Shown: positions 11,671-23,159, counted from the first letter of the stretch. The stretch is 64,000 bases of DNA from Triatoma infestans (GCA_011037195.1 JAAEAF010003553.1:62001-126000), one strand, 5' to 3'. Made by a program: numbers and translations. The notes: generated by a model from the letters alone, not told the origin.

Positions 11671-11990
11671 CGGGTGTAACAGCAACCTCTGGCAATACTT
11701 CGGGATATGGTTTTTCACTTCATTTGGAACAAAAAATTTCTAATAAACCATTGTCCGTTTCTTTCGCCTTCAAAAGTTATTCTTCATTTTGGAAAATTTT
11801 CCTACTTTTTCTCATAACATTAATTATATCTCAAAAAGTTTTTTACATAAATCATATTCAATTACACCTTTGAAAAGAGCATTAAATTTGCTATAAGAAA
11901 CAGAGGTTTTATTTTAATTTAATTAATTATAAGGTTTTTTCAGGTTTTTCAATGACTTTAAACACAACCCTACAGCGCTTCGACTGTTAA
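11668..11990. repeat. single mariner-type terminal repeat (solo end)
   Basis: ACCGGGTGTAACAGCAACC followed by AT-rich sequence with a Cys-free, stop-rich translation. It resembles the long terminal inverted repeats that start CAGGGTG at 43610 and 50393, but no matching opposite end is found nearby. Confidence 0.35.
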
Positions 11991-12379
11991 AAACCACTTT
12001 TCAATAGTATTTTCTTATAAATTTCTTTAAGGCTAGCGGACGGTCCGGTTACAGAAAAAATATCTACATTTCACCAGCTTTCCTACGATAATAAATATCA
12101 TGGAGTTTCTTTCTTGTTTTGTTAAAGAAAATGCGAAATAAATGTGAAAAACAACAAAATTCAAATTGAGAACTGTTACAAAAATATCCTGTTTATTAGA
12201 ACTAGACGGTTTATTAACCAATGAAGGTCTTCTGAGGTGCGATTATTGCTAGTTGAAAGTGTTGTTTAATCAATTATTATTAAGAAAAATGGATCATGCA
12301 AATGAAACATTAGAACCCAACTAACTCCTTTTTAAAAGAATCATTTAAATATTTGTTGTGGTTGGTTCCGTAGAGCTGA

Positions 12380-12612
12380 AAAGTATCACAGATATTTTCC
12401 ATGATAGCCTGCTTCTTTTTGTGTCATTGACCAGTTACGGGCGTACTCCCAGTGCAATAACGTAGTCTTCAAAGCACATTTGCACAAAGCAAATTTTGGT
12501 TGATACACATCTTATCAAATTGTTTTGAACATCCTGATAATGGGCGAAGGCCCTAAAATGGTAGATGGCCATAATAAGAAATAGGCTATCACGGAAAATA
12601 TCTCTCATCTAA
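12380..12612. repeat. degenerate foldback copy (TATCACGGAAAATATCTC family)
   Basis: Outer ends read CAGATATTTTCCATGATAGC and GGCTATCACGGAAAATATC. The inner motif CTGATAATGGGCGAAGGCCC and its weak inverse GACCAGTTACGGGCG match the foldback at 36035-36327. Arms are about 100 bp and diverged. Confidence 0.68.
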
Positions 12613-13004
12613 ATATCATTAAATTGATTGAATATGTGCTTGAGTAATCAGTGTCATGATATAATTTCATATTTCTACATGATAAATTTCATGTTAAATA
12701 TGTATTCCACATGTAACCAATTTTAATATCTTTATATAGATACTATTGTGTTATTTATATATACTGTTTGATCTGGTTGTATATATTAAGTATATAACCT
12801 TGGTAAAGGGTTTTAGCGACAACCCATCTTATCTAACAGGACTGTTAAGGAAGTTCTTTTTAACATACTCTTTTATAAGCAACCCTATCTTTCGTTAACA
12901 TTCATTCACCAACAATAAGTAAATTTTATAATATATATATATATATATCTCCTTCTTTAAGAGTAAATATATTTTTATAATAGATTTATATTCAGAAAGC
13001 TTTT

Positions 13005-13120
13005 TTATTACTTTCTTTTACAGCCGTAAGAGGAAGTATTATGATCTTTTCAAATTTTCAAACTGTACTTTTCATCGGAAGATTCCCTGAATATTGTGAG
13101 TGAAACGTGGTATACATATA
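13005..13120. repeat. end fragment of the TTTCTCTTAC-ended repeat
   Basis: ATTACTTTCTTTTACAGCCG then TAAGAGGAAGTATTATGATC, matching the terminal hairpin and first 60 bp of the 45246-46240 copy. Confidence 0.5.
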
Positions 13121-13202
13121 TTATATATATATGTGTGTGCTGTAATGCCTTTTTTTCAGGCGACCTTAACGTCTAAGTACCAAATTAGGTGTCGTGGACG
13201 GG

Positions 13203-13243
13203 GGCGGAAGCACCATGTATATATATATATATATATATATATA
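13203..13243. repeat. (AT)n microsatellite
   Basis: About 12 TA units at 13218-13242. A similar short run lies at 12932-12948. Confidence 0.85.
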
Positions 13244-13292
13244 ATCATATATATGTGATTGTGTGTTTGTAGGTTCAAATAATACAATATTA

Positions 13293-13541
13293 CTACAAAT
13301 GAACCGATTCCGTGAGGGCATGTGATGGTATCTGTAGTATTAGTGCGTCACCCCACTCAATTTTACATTCTACATAAGGAGCATTTGTGTGTATGTCGTT
13401 TCCAAATAGCATAATTAGTTGTTGAGATAATAGCAAAAATTTGGTATTTATTATTTGAATCGCAAGGCCACCTTGAGCATATGAGGAATTGTTAGCGAAG
13501 GGTCTTGTGTATGCCCTGACCTCGATCATACTTACTAACAT
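13293..13541 (-). other. unassigned open frame of 82 codons
   Basis: No stop over 249 bp in an AT-rich neighbourhood; contains AYTRPFANNSSYAQGGLAIQ and LLLSQQLIMLFGNDIHTN. Balanced amino-acid composition unlike the low-complexity shadows around it, and next to a Helitron start. I do not recognise a family. It may be a piece of an unidentified transposon protein. Confidence 0.2.
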
Positions 13542-13652
13542 TGTAAACCTTACAATACATATCGATATATATTACATTATCTTATAATTATTTTGTTTTT
13601 GTTTATTTAGAAATTTACAATCTGTATTTACATAATATATACAATGAGCAAA

Positions 13653-14991
13653 TCTATATATATATATATATTAACAGCGCATTCAGCTAAATATGCAATT
13701 CACAGAAAACCCAACATGTAACATTCTAAAACATCAGGAATGGGAAAGGTTCTTCAGGGTGCAAAATCATTGGTATGGGATGAGTGTACAATGGCTTATT
13801 ATAAGATGTCATTGGAAGCATTAGATCATACATTGAAAGACTGCAAAATAATCAGGTTCCATTTGGTGGAGCATTGGTGTTACTAGCCGGTGACTTCAGG
13901 CAAACGCTTCCAGTGATACCTTGCTGAACACCAGCTGATGAATTGCATGCCAGCTTGAAATATTCAACTCTTTGGAGCATAATAAAAAAAATTTCATTTA
14001 ACAACGAATATGAGAGTTCAACTTCAAAATGATCCAACAGCAGCCATATTTTCAAGACAATTACTCGAACTCGGTTAGGTGCTGCTCCTATAAATCCAGA
14101 AACGGGAAAACTCACTTTCCCATCTAATTTCTGCAACATTGTAAATTCAAAAGAAGAATTAGTAGACAAGGTATTCTAAAGCATCGAAATAAATTATCAA
14201 AATCACGCTTGGTTAAGCAAAAGAGCCATTCTAGCGGCTAAAAATGTCGGCGTACTCGATATGAACATCATCATTCTAAACAGAATCGCTGGTGAAACAG
14301 TGACATACAATTCCATTGACTCCGTGATGGTCCAAAGTGAAGTAGTGAATTTTCCAACGGAATTTCTTAATTCACTCGATGTTTCTGGATGCCGCCTCGC
14401 ATTCTAAATTTGAAAATTGGAGTGTCAATTATATTACTCCGAAACATCAATCAGGCAAAGTAATGCAATGGTACGCGATTAGTAGTTAAAAATTTGATAA
14501 ACAATCTAATTGAAGCAACAATTCTCATTGGACCTCATAAAGGTGAAGATGTTCTACGAATACCACTCATTCCGACAGGTATGCCGTTCGAGTTCAAACG
14601 ACTTCAATTTCCAATACGCCTTGCGTTCGCTATGACTATCAATAAACCGCTAGAACAAACTTTGCAGTGTGCGGTTTGAATTTATAAAACGAATGCTTCT
14701 CTCATAGGCAATTATATGTCGCATGCTCCAGAGTCGGTAAACCATCTGATCTTTATATTTATGCAGAAAACGGACAAACAAAAAATGTACTCCATTCACT
14801 AGCTTTACAATAACAAAAGACTTTCAGTTAAAAACATTTTTTCTTTCTTTCCTTTCAGTTCACAGCAACGCAAAGTAGGGTATTAAATTGAATGATGTGT
14901 TTTCTTGCTGAATCTATGTTAACTGTAATACTTTTGTTTAATTTCCTAAAAATCAGACTGAGCTACAGCGAAGCGTGGCCAGGTTAGCTAG
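13653..14991 (+). mobile_element. Helitron remnant with Pif1-like helicase fragment
   Basis: Begins with TC after an A (13652) at TCTATATATATATA and ends CTAG (14988-14991) before a T, the A/T host junction and 3' CTRR of Helitrons. Just before the end is GCGAAGCGTGGCC, a GC-rich potential hairpin. Its 3' end matches the second copy ending at 50360. The replication-initiator part is missing, so it is internally deleted and dead. Confidence 0.8.
13690..14790 (+). pseudogene. Helitron Pif1-like helicase, broken
   Basis: Translation across frames gives S-G-M-G-K-V-L-Q, SLVWDECTMAY, PFGGALVLLAGDFRQTLPVIP, TPADELHASLKYSTLW, FPSNFCNIV, HAWLSKRAILAAKNVGVLD, then LIGPHKGEDVLRIPLIPTG, PFEFKRLQFPIRLAFAMTIN, and SRVGKPSDLYIY-like ends. 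These are consecutive motifs of the Pif1-type helicase of Helitron RepHel proteins (Walker B-like DEC, GDFRQ, AFAMTINK). At least four frameshifts or stops. The Walker A region and Rep domain are absent. Confidence 0.85.
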
Positions 14992-15828
14992 TAAGTTAAT
15001 GAAAAAAATCGAAGGAAATCTCGGGGCCACTGGCGATTCAAACGGCGTGATGGATTGTCAGGAATCGTAGTGGACGCTAGAGATTGTTATGGTATTTTTT
15101 CTTGGCAAGTTGCTGTACGAAAGGGATGATGAGGTCATTATGGACCGTAATGGTTTGAGATGTAAAAAGGAGCATCAACTATTTGTCGAAATAACGTAGA
15201 TTAGAATGTCTGAATGGTACGTTTGTAAGTTTAGCTGAACACCACAATTCAAGTCCGTAAGTTCAAATTGTTTTGATTATAGAAATATATGTCAGTCTTT
15301 TGAGATCAGTAGGCAATTTGGACACTCTTTCGATGTCTGTAAAGAAGTTTAACCCTTTTAGTCAATGCTTGTGTTTTAAGTTTTGTAAGTGGGATTACAT
15401 GTGAGTCTTTTGTTATAGAAGAACCTAAGATAGCGCACCAGGTCTGTTACAGAGAGAGAGGATTGTGATTGAAGAAGACTGGATGGCAGGAACCCGGCCG
15501 GAGAGTAAATGTGGCAAGTTGGCATTTTTGTGGGTTCAATTTAATTCGTCACTTTTTTGCCCATATCTTATAGTTTACTAAAAACTTTTAACTTAAAAAA
15601 TAAACTGTCTTTGAGCAACTGTAATGTTGGCCTCCCGCAATAGTGCCATCATAGTCATCCACTTATCTAAAATGTGGAAAAATATCCGATTTGAAGAACA
15701 TGGGCACTTGAAAATGTAGAAATAAAGGAGAAAGTGAAGCATTTTACACCAAATTATAATATCTCCCAAAGGAAGTTTTCAGAAAAAATGTCTACACATA
15801 AAGTGTTTAGTTAGGATAAAATATCATA
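14992..15828. other. unassigned region between Helitron and MITE
   Basis: No coding frame above background and no terminal repeats found. Confidence 0.45.
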
Positions 15829-16444
15829 GGGTAAAGCTAGGAGAGATGACGGGGGTAGGAGAGAAGACGCAGGCTTTGCTTCTCTTGTTTGCCACCACGT
15901 GGCGTCATGGAAGTTAGTCCAGGAGTAGAGAGATCAGAAGCGAACGTATTGGAAAATTCTTCAGTTAATTTGTGTGTTCTTCTGCGTTCTACGAACATTT
16001 ATACGCATCAGCTATATCTGAATTACTGATTCACATCCGCTACAGTGAATATCTGAATTTTCATAACGCTTAGTAAATTTTTTTTTTTTTTATATACTAT
16101 ATTAATTGCAATTGAAATGAAAAATTTCCTGCTGTCGTTGAAGTTGGACACGTAGACATAGTGTTCACCAAGTTTCATGTCGATCAACCTGTTACCTTCA
16201 CCCGGAGAGGTCTCCTACTTACGGTGCGTCATCTATCCTACCATAGTAGAAGAGACGGTCAAATGTAGTGTATGTATTTTATTTCTGGAATAAATGAGAA
16301 TGTCTTTATTTTGAAAAATATTTTTTTGTAGATAATAGTTAGTAGTTGACACATGTTTTATACGCATTATCTCTTTAATATATCTCCTATATTTTGATAC
16401 AGGGCATAACTTTGAAATGTGCGTCATTTCTCCTAGCTTTACCC
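15829..16444. mobile_element. MITE with TA duplication (616 bp)
   Basis: Terminal inverted repeats GGGTAAAGCTAGGAGA at 15829 and TCTCCTAGCTTTACCC ending at 16444, each continued by ATGACG (one mismatch), and flanked by TA on both sides (15827-15828 and 16445-16446). TA duplication suggests mobilisation by a Tc1/mariner-type transposase. No coding capacity; the minus frame 16233-16451 runs through the end repeat. Confidence 0.82.
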
Positions 16445-16769
16445 TAACCATAATGAGATCTTTCTTGACAAGTTGGTTTATGTAGTATATATATTTTTCT
16501 TTTCAAAGTAAAGGTACAAACGAGCTTACCAAGATAAAAAAGTGGATTGGATGTTTGATGAAAAAGCGTGATGGGACTTCATATGGGCACTGAATGGATG
16601 AAGTCTATTTGCATGAAACTTAACAAATAGAGTTTCCACTTAGCATTAAATAAACATCTATTTGTTTTCATAGACTAATCAACTTTAGAAGGCCTCTTTG
16701 CTTATTATGTTATTACGCAATAATCCTCATAATTAATTAATTTGTATCGATCCGAAGACGAGCAAGTTT

Positions 16770-17044
16770 TAATTAACAGTCTATATTTGTAGACGGATAT
16801 GGACTTGTTATTTATTTTTACTTTAAAGTTGCATTTCCAGTATATTTCTAAAGTACTGGATCTTCCTGGGCAGCGTCTTTTAAGAGCATTAGTTATGGAG
16901 GTCATCTATAGGAAGGTGTTTTGATTTGCAAGCTGATCCAACCTTGCACAAAAGTATGGTTGTAATTTTAGTTTCTCTGCTGATAATATGTCTTTGTGGA
17001 AATCTCAGATGACTTCATTAATTGCAAAGATAGGTTTGGCATGT
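16770..17044 (+). mobile_element. older LINE, ORF2 piece left of the nested insertion
   Basis: The plus-strand translation (NSLYL, DLLFIFTLKLHFQYISKVLDLP, then ALVMEVI) aligns residue by residue with the C-terminal region of the LINE at 40121-41561, which reads NYMIYLESSLDLLKVFTLNLHFRY in parts. It carries stops and frameshifts. It stops at the young LINE and resumes at 21128. The left edge is approximate; upstream of about 16700 I see no further similarity. Confidence 0.75.
17031..17044 (+). repeat. target-site duplication, left copy (14 bp)
   Basis: TAGGTTTGGCATGT, identical to 21128-21141. It marks the exact left edge of the LINE insertion. Confidence 0.93.
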
Positions 17045-17045
17045 A

Positions 17046-17408
17046 GCTAGTAGAAAATTAAAAGGAACAACATTTGGTATGTCTGAAGATTTTACTCCAG
17101 CTGAAAGAGATATGCGTAGAAAATTACTTCCGCATTATAGAGAAGCCCAGTCCAGAGGTCTACGTGCGGTTCTGAGAAAGGATAGGCTTTTCATCGAGGG
17201 AAAGGAAGTCAAACTAGATAACTTCGATACCAAACAGAGGAATACTGCGGGGACTTCTGTGGATTCTGAATGCGGTTTGCCTGATGGGAAACCTGAGGAC
17301 GATGTAGAGAGTCTGCTAGACGTTAATATATCGGATGGAGCCTTAAGAACATTGTTGTTAGAAGGAAAACTGCAAAAAAGAACTAAGAAGAGGAAAATTG
17401 AAAAATAG
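17046..17408 (+). pseudogene. LINE ORF1 C-terminal fragment
   Basis: Open frame from the insertion boundary to a TAG at 17406-17408; the first ATG is 17079, but codons upstream are in frame and coding-like, so the true start was lost by truncation. The piece F-T-P-A-E-R-D-M-R-R-K-L followed by EAQSRGLRAVLRKDRLFIEG matches the conserved C-terminal block of ORF1 proteins in CR1/L2-like and related LINEs (R-R-K-L-x-P...EA...G...LR...L...G). The end is very basic (KRTKKRKIEK), consistent with nucleic-acid binding or nuclear entry. ORF2 begins 58 bp after its stop. Confidence 0.7.
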
Positions 17409-17465
17409 CAGTTCCTGTTCAATAGTAAAAATCAGGCACCCGGCGCACCTAATGTTGGCTTTCAT

Positions 17466-20400
17466 ATGGACCATTCTTCAAGGAAATTATCTGACACCAG
17501 TGAACAAATACCAATGGAGACACCCGCTCATCGTATTAAATATTCAGATAGGTGTTCTCAATCTCTAAACATTATGTTTTGGAATATTTCTAGTTTAAAA
17601 AAATTATATTCACATGATTTTGATTCTAATATATTAAATACATTTAAAAATATTGATATGTTTTGTTTTGTAGAAACGTGGGCAATAGGCGGCCAGCTGA
17701 GCACTCCTTCCTTTCTGAGTGATTACTCTTTTTTTTCAGTAGATGCAGTCAGAGAGAAATCACGTGGCCGTCCAAGTGCTGGCATAGCTTTATTTTTTAA
17801 AAAGTCCCTATCACCTATGATATCAATAATTGATCAGTCTAATTTATGGTTATTTATCAGTGTAGCTGTTGGTAATAATCAAACTTATATTTTAGGTATT
17901 ACATATTGGAGTCCGTCTGCAGATATTGCATGGTGTGTAGAGCTTTTCAGCGAGCAGCTGACTCTATTGCAGGATAATTCAAGCAGTAATACAGTTATTG
18001 TAATTCTTGGGGACTTTAATAGTCGCGTTGGTGATGCCGATAATGCTGAAGAGGGTATTTTTTTAAATACGTCTATGCATCATCCTAGGAGTTCTTATGA
18101 CAAGTTGCTGAACAAGCGAGGTAAGAGTTTACTTCATATGATGGATAGTCTAAACTTTGAGTTGTGCAATGGTCGCACCGTGTCCGATAGGCCGGCGAAT
18201 TTCACTTTCTGTTCCTGCGTGGGGAAAAGCGTCATTGATTTAGTATGGGTAAACCACGGTGGTTTACATGCAGTTAAAGATATGACCATATTGAACCCTT
18301 CTGACTTGTTTGACCATAAAGCATGCCTCCTAGAGTTGTACTCAAATCTTGCTGATCTTACCCCTGTATTTGATGCGCATCCCTTATTGAATGAGCCCGA
18401 TATACCTATTTCCAGGCCAAATCAAATCAAATGGAATCCAAGCAAAGCTTCCAACTTTCAGGATTGTCTATCACAGTCCAGAAGTATCTATTTTAACAGC
18501 CAGGAGCCCCAAGAGCTATACATAAATTTAAAAGAAATATGTATCACTGCTGCAGCCGAGCAGAATATGCTTAAAAACAATAGTAAATCTTTTATTAAAT
18601 CCAAAAATCCATGGTTTAACTCTGAATGCAATGACCTGAGGGCTGACCTTAAGGCATTATACAAAAGGCTTCGAAGATCAGGTTACGCTGAAGAAATTTA
18701 CCTGAAATATAAGGAAGTAAAACAAAAGTATTTCCGAACTGTTAGGAAAGCAAAACAGGAGCATCAGAGCCAAATAACTCAAGAAATTTCTAATGTTAAA
18801 AATTCATTACAGTTTTGGAAAGCTGTCCAGAAAGTGTCCCCAAGACGTTTATCATTTAATAGAGTTCCCGTTAAAGATTGGATTCAGCACTTTTTAAGCT
18901 TTTATTCTTCAAATATTAATATAACATCCGAAGTCTGTTATTTCAATATGGGCCATCCCATTTTAGACAGCCCAATCACATTAAACGAACTTCAGTTTTG
19001 TATTTTAAAATGCAAAAATAATAAATCCCCAGGTGATGACAGCTTACCCTTTGAAATTTTCAAAGCACTGCCCGCTGAATGGCACCAGTATCTGTTAAAT
19101 CTATTTAATACTATCCTAACTACTGAAAGTATTCCTCCATCATGGTCATCAGTTATTCTAACGCTCCTTCATAAAAAAGGTGATTGTTTGGACCGTAATA
19201 ATTACAGAGGGATTGCCCTTATAAACACTTGTAGCAAGTTGTTTACATCCATATTAAACAACAGATTAATAGAATGGTGCGCATTGAATAATGTTATACC
19301 AGAAGAACAATGCGGGTTCAGAAGTGGCAGATCATGTGTGGATAACCTTTTTGTTCTTAGTAGTTTAGTTACAATCTACACGCAGATAAAAAAGAAACAC
19401 CTTTATGCTTTGTTTGTAGACTTTCGAAAAGCATTCGACAATGTGAACCATGCACTGCTTTGGCAGAAATTGCATGATTTAGGTATAAGTAGTAAATTGG
19501 TTCGTATTCTAAGAAACCTCTATAATAAATCAGCATTCAAGTTAAAAGTTAATAATAATATAATTGATTTTCCAATAGGCATCCCAAAAGGAGTCCTTCA
19601 AGGAGAAACATTATCCCCCCTCCTGTTCATTTTGTATCTCTCTGATTTTGTCACACACTTCCGAAGGAATGAATGTTTCGGGGTTAGAATTGATTCGATG
19701 GAAGATGTCCTTTGCTTGCTATTTGCAGATGACATTGTCATCTTTGCAGATTCCCGAACAGACCTACAAAGGAAGTTGAATGTATTGCTGGATTATTGCA
19801 AGCTAAATTTTCTGGAGACCAACGTAAGTAAAACCAAAATAGTTGTTTTCCGGCCCTCCCCTCGCTCCAAAAAAGTATTACCCGTGACCCTGGGAAATGA
19901 GGTTGTAGAATATGCAAATAACATCACATACTTGGGAGTGCCCTTCAGCTGTAGTGGCAAATTTAGATTGGCCGCTGACTACTTTATTAGTAAAGGGATT
20001 AGATCGGTGGGCAGAGTGAAAGAGATTCTTGTTAGAGGTAAATCTACTACTTGGGAAGCAAAAAATAAGTTATTTCTTTCCGTCGTAGCAGCTACTTGTC
20101 TGTACTCCTCCGAGGTCTGGTCTCTAGGTTATTTGGATCTTATCGAGAAAGTTCAAGTTAATTTTTACAAGCAGCTGCTCCATCTCCCAACAAACACGCC
20201 GAACTATTTTGTTAGGCTAGAATCTGGCTGTAAAAACATCAAGGTCTTGGCATTGGAGAGAGTGCTCGGCTGGTGGATCAAATTATTACCTATGCCAGTC
20301 AGTCAGAGAGAATAACAAAACGCTGTTATGATGCTATAATCGACTATGTTACTTCGCATGCTCACCCCAAGAAACCAAGTATGTATAACTGGTTTTATTT

Positions 20401-20950
20401 TGTAAACAATATTTTAGCTACCTTGGGATGTGAGAGTATCGGCAAGCTTAATTCATATTATCAATTGTTAAGATGTCGGGACGATATAGTTGAGAGATGG
20501 CATAACCACCTATACTCTCAGGACATTGAGCGGGCGCTTAATTCATCCTATAACCCCTTATTTAGGTCCATTAGTTCCCTTGGTTGTGGCGAGTATTACT
20601 TAAATTCTAACATGTCTATTAAAAAACAGAGAGTTTTATCTCAATTAAGGTTAGCCAATGAGCAAAATATTAAACTGTATTCCGATGGTAACAAATATAT
20701 TATCAATACACAGGAAATTTGTACAATATGTAATATGAAAGAAATGGAAACTTTGGCTCATATTCTTTTTAGATGTCCTATTTATAAACCTGATCGCTGT
20801 CACTACCTCGCCAATTATATCTCTCAGAGTACCCCTTTCGATCAAATAATGATTAATCTGCTGCAACCTGATAATACCTATTTAGCCAATAACCTTTTCT
20901 ATTATATCACACAAATATTAAAGCTAAGATCTTTTATCTTAAATGAATGA
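17466..20950 (+). pseudogene. LINE ORF2: AP-like endonuclease, reverse transcriptase, zinc-finger tail (one frameshift)
   Basis: Polyprotein of about 1160 codons. The N-terminal 290 residues form an exonuclease-endonuclease-phosphatase domain: FWNIS, VETW, ILGDFNSRVGD, VIDLVWVN and the final FDHK give the expected Asn, Glu, Asp/Asn, Asp and His. The RT domain follows: NNYRGIALINTCSK, FVDFRKAFD (near residue 650), GVLQGETLSPLLF, and the catalytic box FADD near residue 753. After the RT is a Cys/His cluster (C-T-I-C ... H ... C-P) near 20720-20780. The first frame stops at 20315 (949 codons) and the second frame runs 20273-20950. The break coincides with the dinucleotide run AGAGAGA at 20305-20311, so a 2-bp expansion explains it. 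The protein would nick the target and copy the element's RNA at the nick. Confidence 0.92.
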
Positions 20951-21127
20951 GGGTATTTCCATTTCATTCTATTGAATTATGTATAGTTCTGTTTAGATTA
21001 TGTATAATCTGTAACTGTTCTGTTCTTTAATTGGATATAACAAGTAAATGCTGTTTATTTTCTGTACCAAACCCATGTAACATGTAAAATTTTTGCATAA
21101 ATACATTATTATTATTAGTATTATTAG

Positions 21128-21141
21128 TAGGTTTGGCATGT
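21128..21141 (+). repeat. target-site duplication, right copy (14 bp)
   Basis: Second copy of TAGGTTTGGCATGT, directly after the ATT tail of the young LINE. Confidence 0.93.
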
Positions 21142-21783
21142 CGGGAGGAGTCTGAGAAGTGCGCAAGATAATCTTCCCGCTCTATCTTTTACAAGCAATT
21201 GGACCTTCAGGTGAAATTGTTCACCTTTGTTGAAGAGTCTAACTGGGACGTTGTCACTTTAAATGAATTGTGCTGGCTCTTCAAAATGAGGACTGAATTA
21301 CTATTTCTGAATTATATTCCTTGGATTGAAAGAGAGTCCAAAATCTGTACCTTATGTAACCTGAGAGTAAGGGAGGACTGTATGCACTTTCTAGCTGTGT
21401 GTCCTATACTTTCCGAGTTCCGCGTATGTTATCTCGGGGTTCCTTTTTTGACTGTGGTTCAGCTCGTCAATATGATTAACACTCGAAACTGCAAGGATCT
21501 TATCAGGTGTGCACGGGCTGCTTGGCGTTACATTTTACAGTTTTCTAAATACTTATCTCCCATTTTTTATTTTTTTATTTTATTTTATTTATTTATTTTT
21601 GTATTATTTTATTTTGTATGCAGGTCTCCTTATGTAAATGATTTTCCATAATGCATTTTATGTTAACTTTCTTTTCTTTGTCAATAGTGTTTAATTGAGT
21701 TTAGTTTATTTCCCTTATTACATTTTTTTAACTATTAATGGATTAGTTTCATTTTCTTTTAGATAATTTATTATTATTATTCA
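21128..21783 (+). mobile_element. older LINE, C-terminal ORF2 and 3' UTR right of the nested insertion
   Basis: Continuation of the interrupted LINE. An open stretch at 21199-21651 encodes the post-RT region: E-L-C-W-L-F-K-M-R-T-E-L, then a Cys/His cluster (CTLC ... H ... CP), then YLGVPF and A-R-A-A-W-R-Y. These are the same landmarks as in the minus-strand copy at 40619-41560 (LKWLFKLRCELL, CPLC...H...C, YLGLSPF, ARHAWHYRR). It ends with an ATT-rich tail at about 21768-21783. Confidence 0.82.
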
Positions 21784-21927
21784 TATTAATTTTTAATTCA
21801 TATTTATTATTTATTTATTTTTATTTGGCTTTTCCAAGGTAGTGTTCTTTTTAGTTTTCTTTCTGTATAGTGATTTTTTTTCTTTTTTACATCTGACTCC
21901 GGCTGATGGAATATACAAGCCGTATAA

Positions 21928-23046
21928 GGTGTATGTCCACACTTGTCCGCTTTCCTCTTCCTCTTCCCTTTCAACTTGCGCTTCCTCTTTCCATTTCAAC
22001 AAGCGTCACGCATGCCTTTCGTGCATGCATCTTGAGGCATTCAATTCGTTGTCCACACTTAATCATCTGTTCAGTGTGCATTTTATCGATGGATTCAGAA
22101 GCGGCATGAGCTATTTGTGCAGGTTATCTGTTTTTGAAAAGTGCACGAAAAAGAAAAAAAGCAGCGAGCCCTGTGGACAAAGCAGCTTTACAGAAAACGA
22201 AATATTGGACTATCACAGAACTTCAGCTTGACTTAGGCGTATTTCGGAATTTTACACGTATGTCGAAGGATAACTTTTACAACTTGTTAAGAATGAAAGT
22301 GCCAATCACTTCAAAGAAGAACACTCGTTTTCGACATGCTATTCCACCTGAAATGAGGCTACTGATTACGTTGAGGTTTCTCGCTACCTGGATTCACTAA
22401 CGTCTTTGGCATATTTATGTACAGTATCGAAGCAAAGCATATCTGCAATGCTACCAGAAGTCATGTCGAGATATTATTAATTAATAATAATAGCTTAATA
22501 CTATCAGTTAATAATATAATTATTATTATTTATATAATTTATAAATTATATAATTTTATTCATACTATTATTATTTTTTTATTTTTTTTTTAAATTTATA
22601 ATAATTATTATTTTAATAATAATTTTATTATTAAACTGATGGTAACTAAACTGTTGTTATTAATTAATAATATCTCCGACATGTCTGCAAATCAAGAGAC
22701 ATTTGATTTCATAGAAGATTACCGCCAACAAACAGTTTTATGGAATATAAATTAAAAATTATATACAAACAAAAGTGCGAGAAGTGATGCCCTGCGTTTC
22801 TTGGCACAAAAGTATAATATGGATGTTACAGGAGTGAAAAAGAAAATCAAAAGCCCACGTTTTCATATCAGAAACAGATAACCTGCACAAGTAGCTAATG
22901 CCGATTCTGAATCTATCGATAAAATGCACACTGAACAGATGGTTAAGTGAGGACAACAAATACAACGCGACGCATGTTGAAATGGAAGAGGAAGCGCAAG
23001 TTGAAAGGGAAGGGGAAAAGGAAAGCGCACCAGTATGGACATACCA
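21928..23046 (+). mobile_element. PIF/Harbinger transposon remnant, TSD TAA
   Basis: Flanked by TAA (21925-21927 and 23047-23049). Inverted termini GGTGTATGTCCACACTTG and the inverse of TGGTATGTCCATACTGG. Subterminal blocks of about 200 bp also match in inverse (GTGCATTTTATCGATGGATT and its counterpart near 22915). Transposase N-terminal sequence is inside at 22134-22480. The middle is an AT-rich palindromic stretch (22480-22680). Confidence 0.88.
22134..22480 (+). pseudogene. Harbinger (HARBI1-like) transposase N-terminal fragment
   Basis: Open frame 22134-22400: a basic start (KSARKRKKAASPVDK), then F-R-N-F-T-R-M-S, YNLLRMKVPI, AIPPEMRLLITLRFLAT. This is the conserved block before the DDE domain in PIF/Harbinger transposases. 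A frameshift after FLAT (about 22390) moves the rest to another frame, S-L-T-S-L-A-Y-L-C-T-V-S-K-Q-S-I-S-A-M-L, the helix-turn-helix-like segment. The DDE catalytic part is lost. Confidence 0.85.
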
Positions 23047-23096
23047 TAATACTTATATATATTTGTAAATTGTATTGCTTTATTTAATTCATAATA

Positions 23097-23100
<4 letters not shown>

Positions 23101-23152
<52 letters not shown>
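23101..23152. repeat. (ATT)n microsatellite
   Basis: About 17 perfect TTA units directly right of the Harbinger element. The poly-Asn minus frame here is an artefact. Confidence 0.95.
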
Positions 23153-23154
<2 letters not shown>

Positions 23155-23159
23155 ATATT

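Larger units (their letters stand above)
17045..21127 (+). mobile_element. young APE-type LINE, 5'-truncated in ORF1, near-intact ORF2
   Basis: A 4083-bp insertion flanked by an exact 14-bp target-site duplication (TAGGTTTGGCATGT at 17031-17044 and 21128-21141). The frame is already open at the first inserted base, so the element is cut inside ORF1, the usual 5' truncation of target-primed reverse transcription. It ends in an (ATT)n-type tail at about 21107-21127. ORF1 end, ORF2 and a 3' UTR of about 180 bp follow in normal order. The only visible lesion is one frameshift in ORF2. It is inserted into an older LINE of a different family. Clade is not certain: the endonuclease, QGE-type RT motif and ATT tail suit the CR1/L2-like or I groups. 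Confidence 0.9.

Noticed and set aside
17135..17422. Minus-strand frame of 95 codons
   Set aside because: Antisense shadow of the LINE ORF1 fragment.
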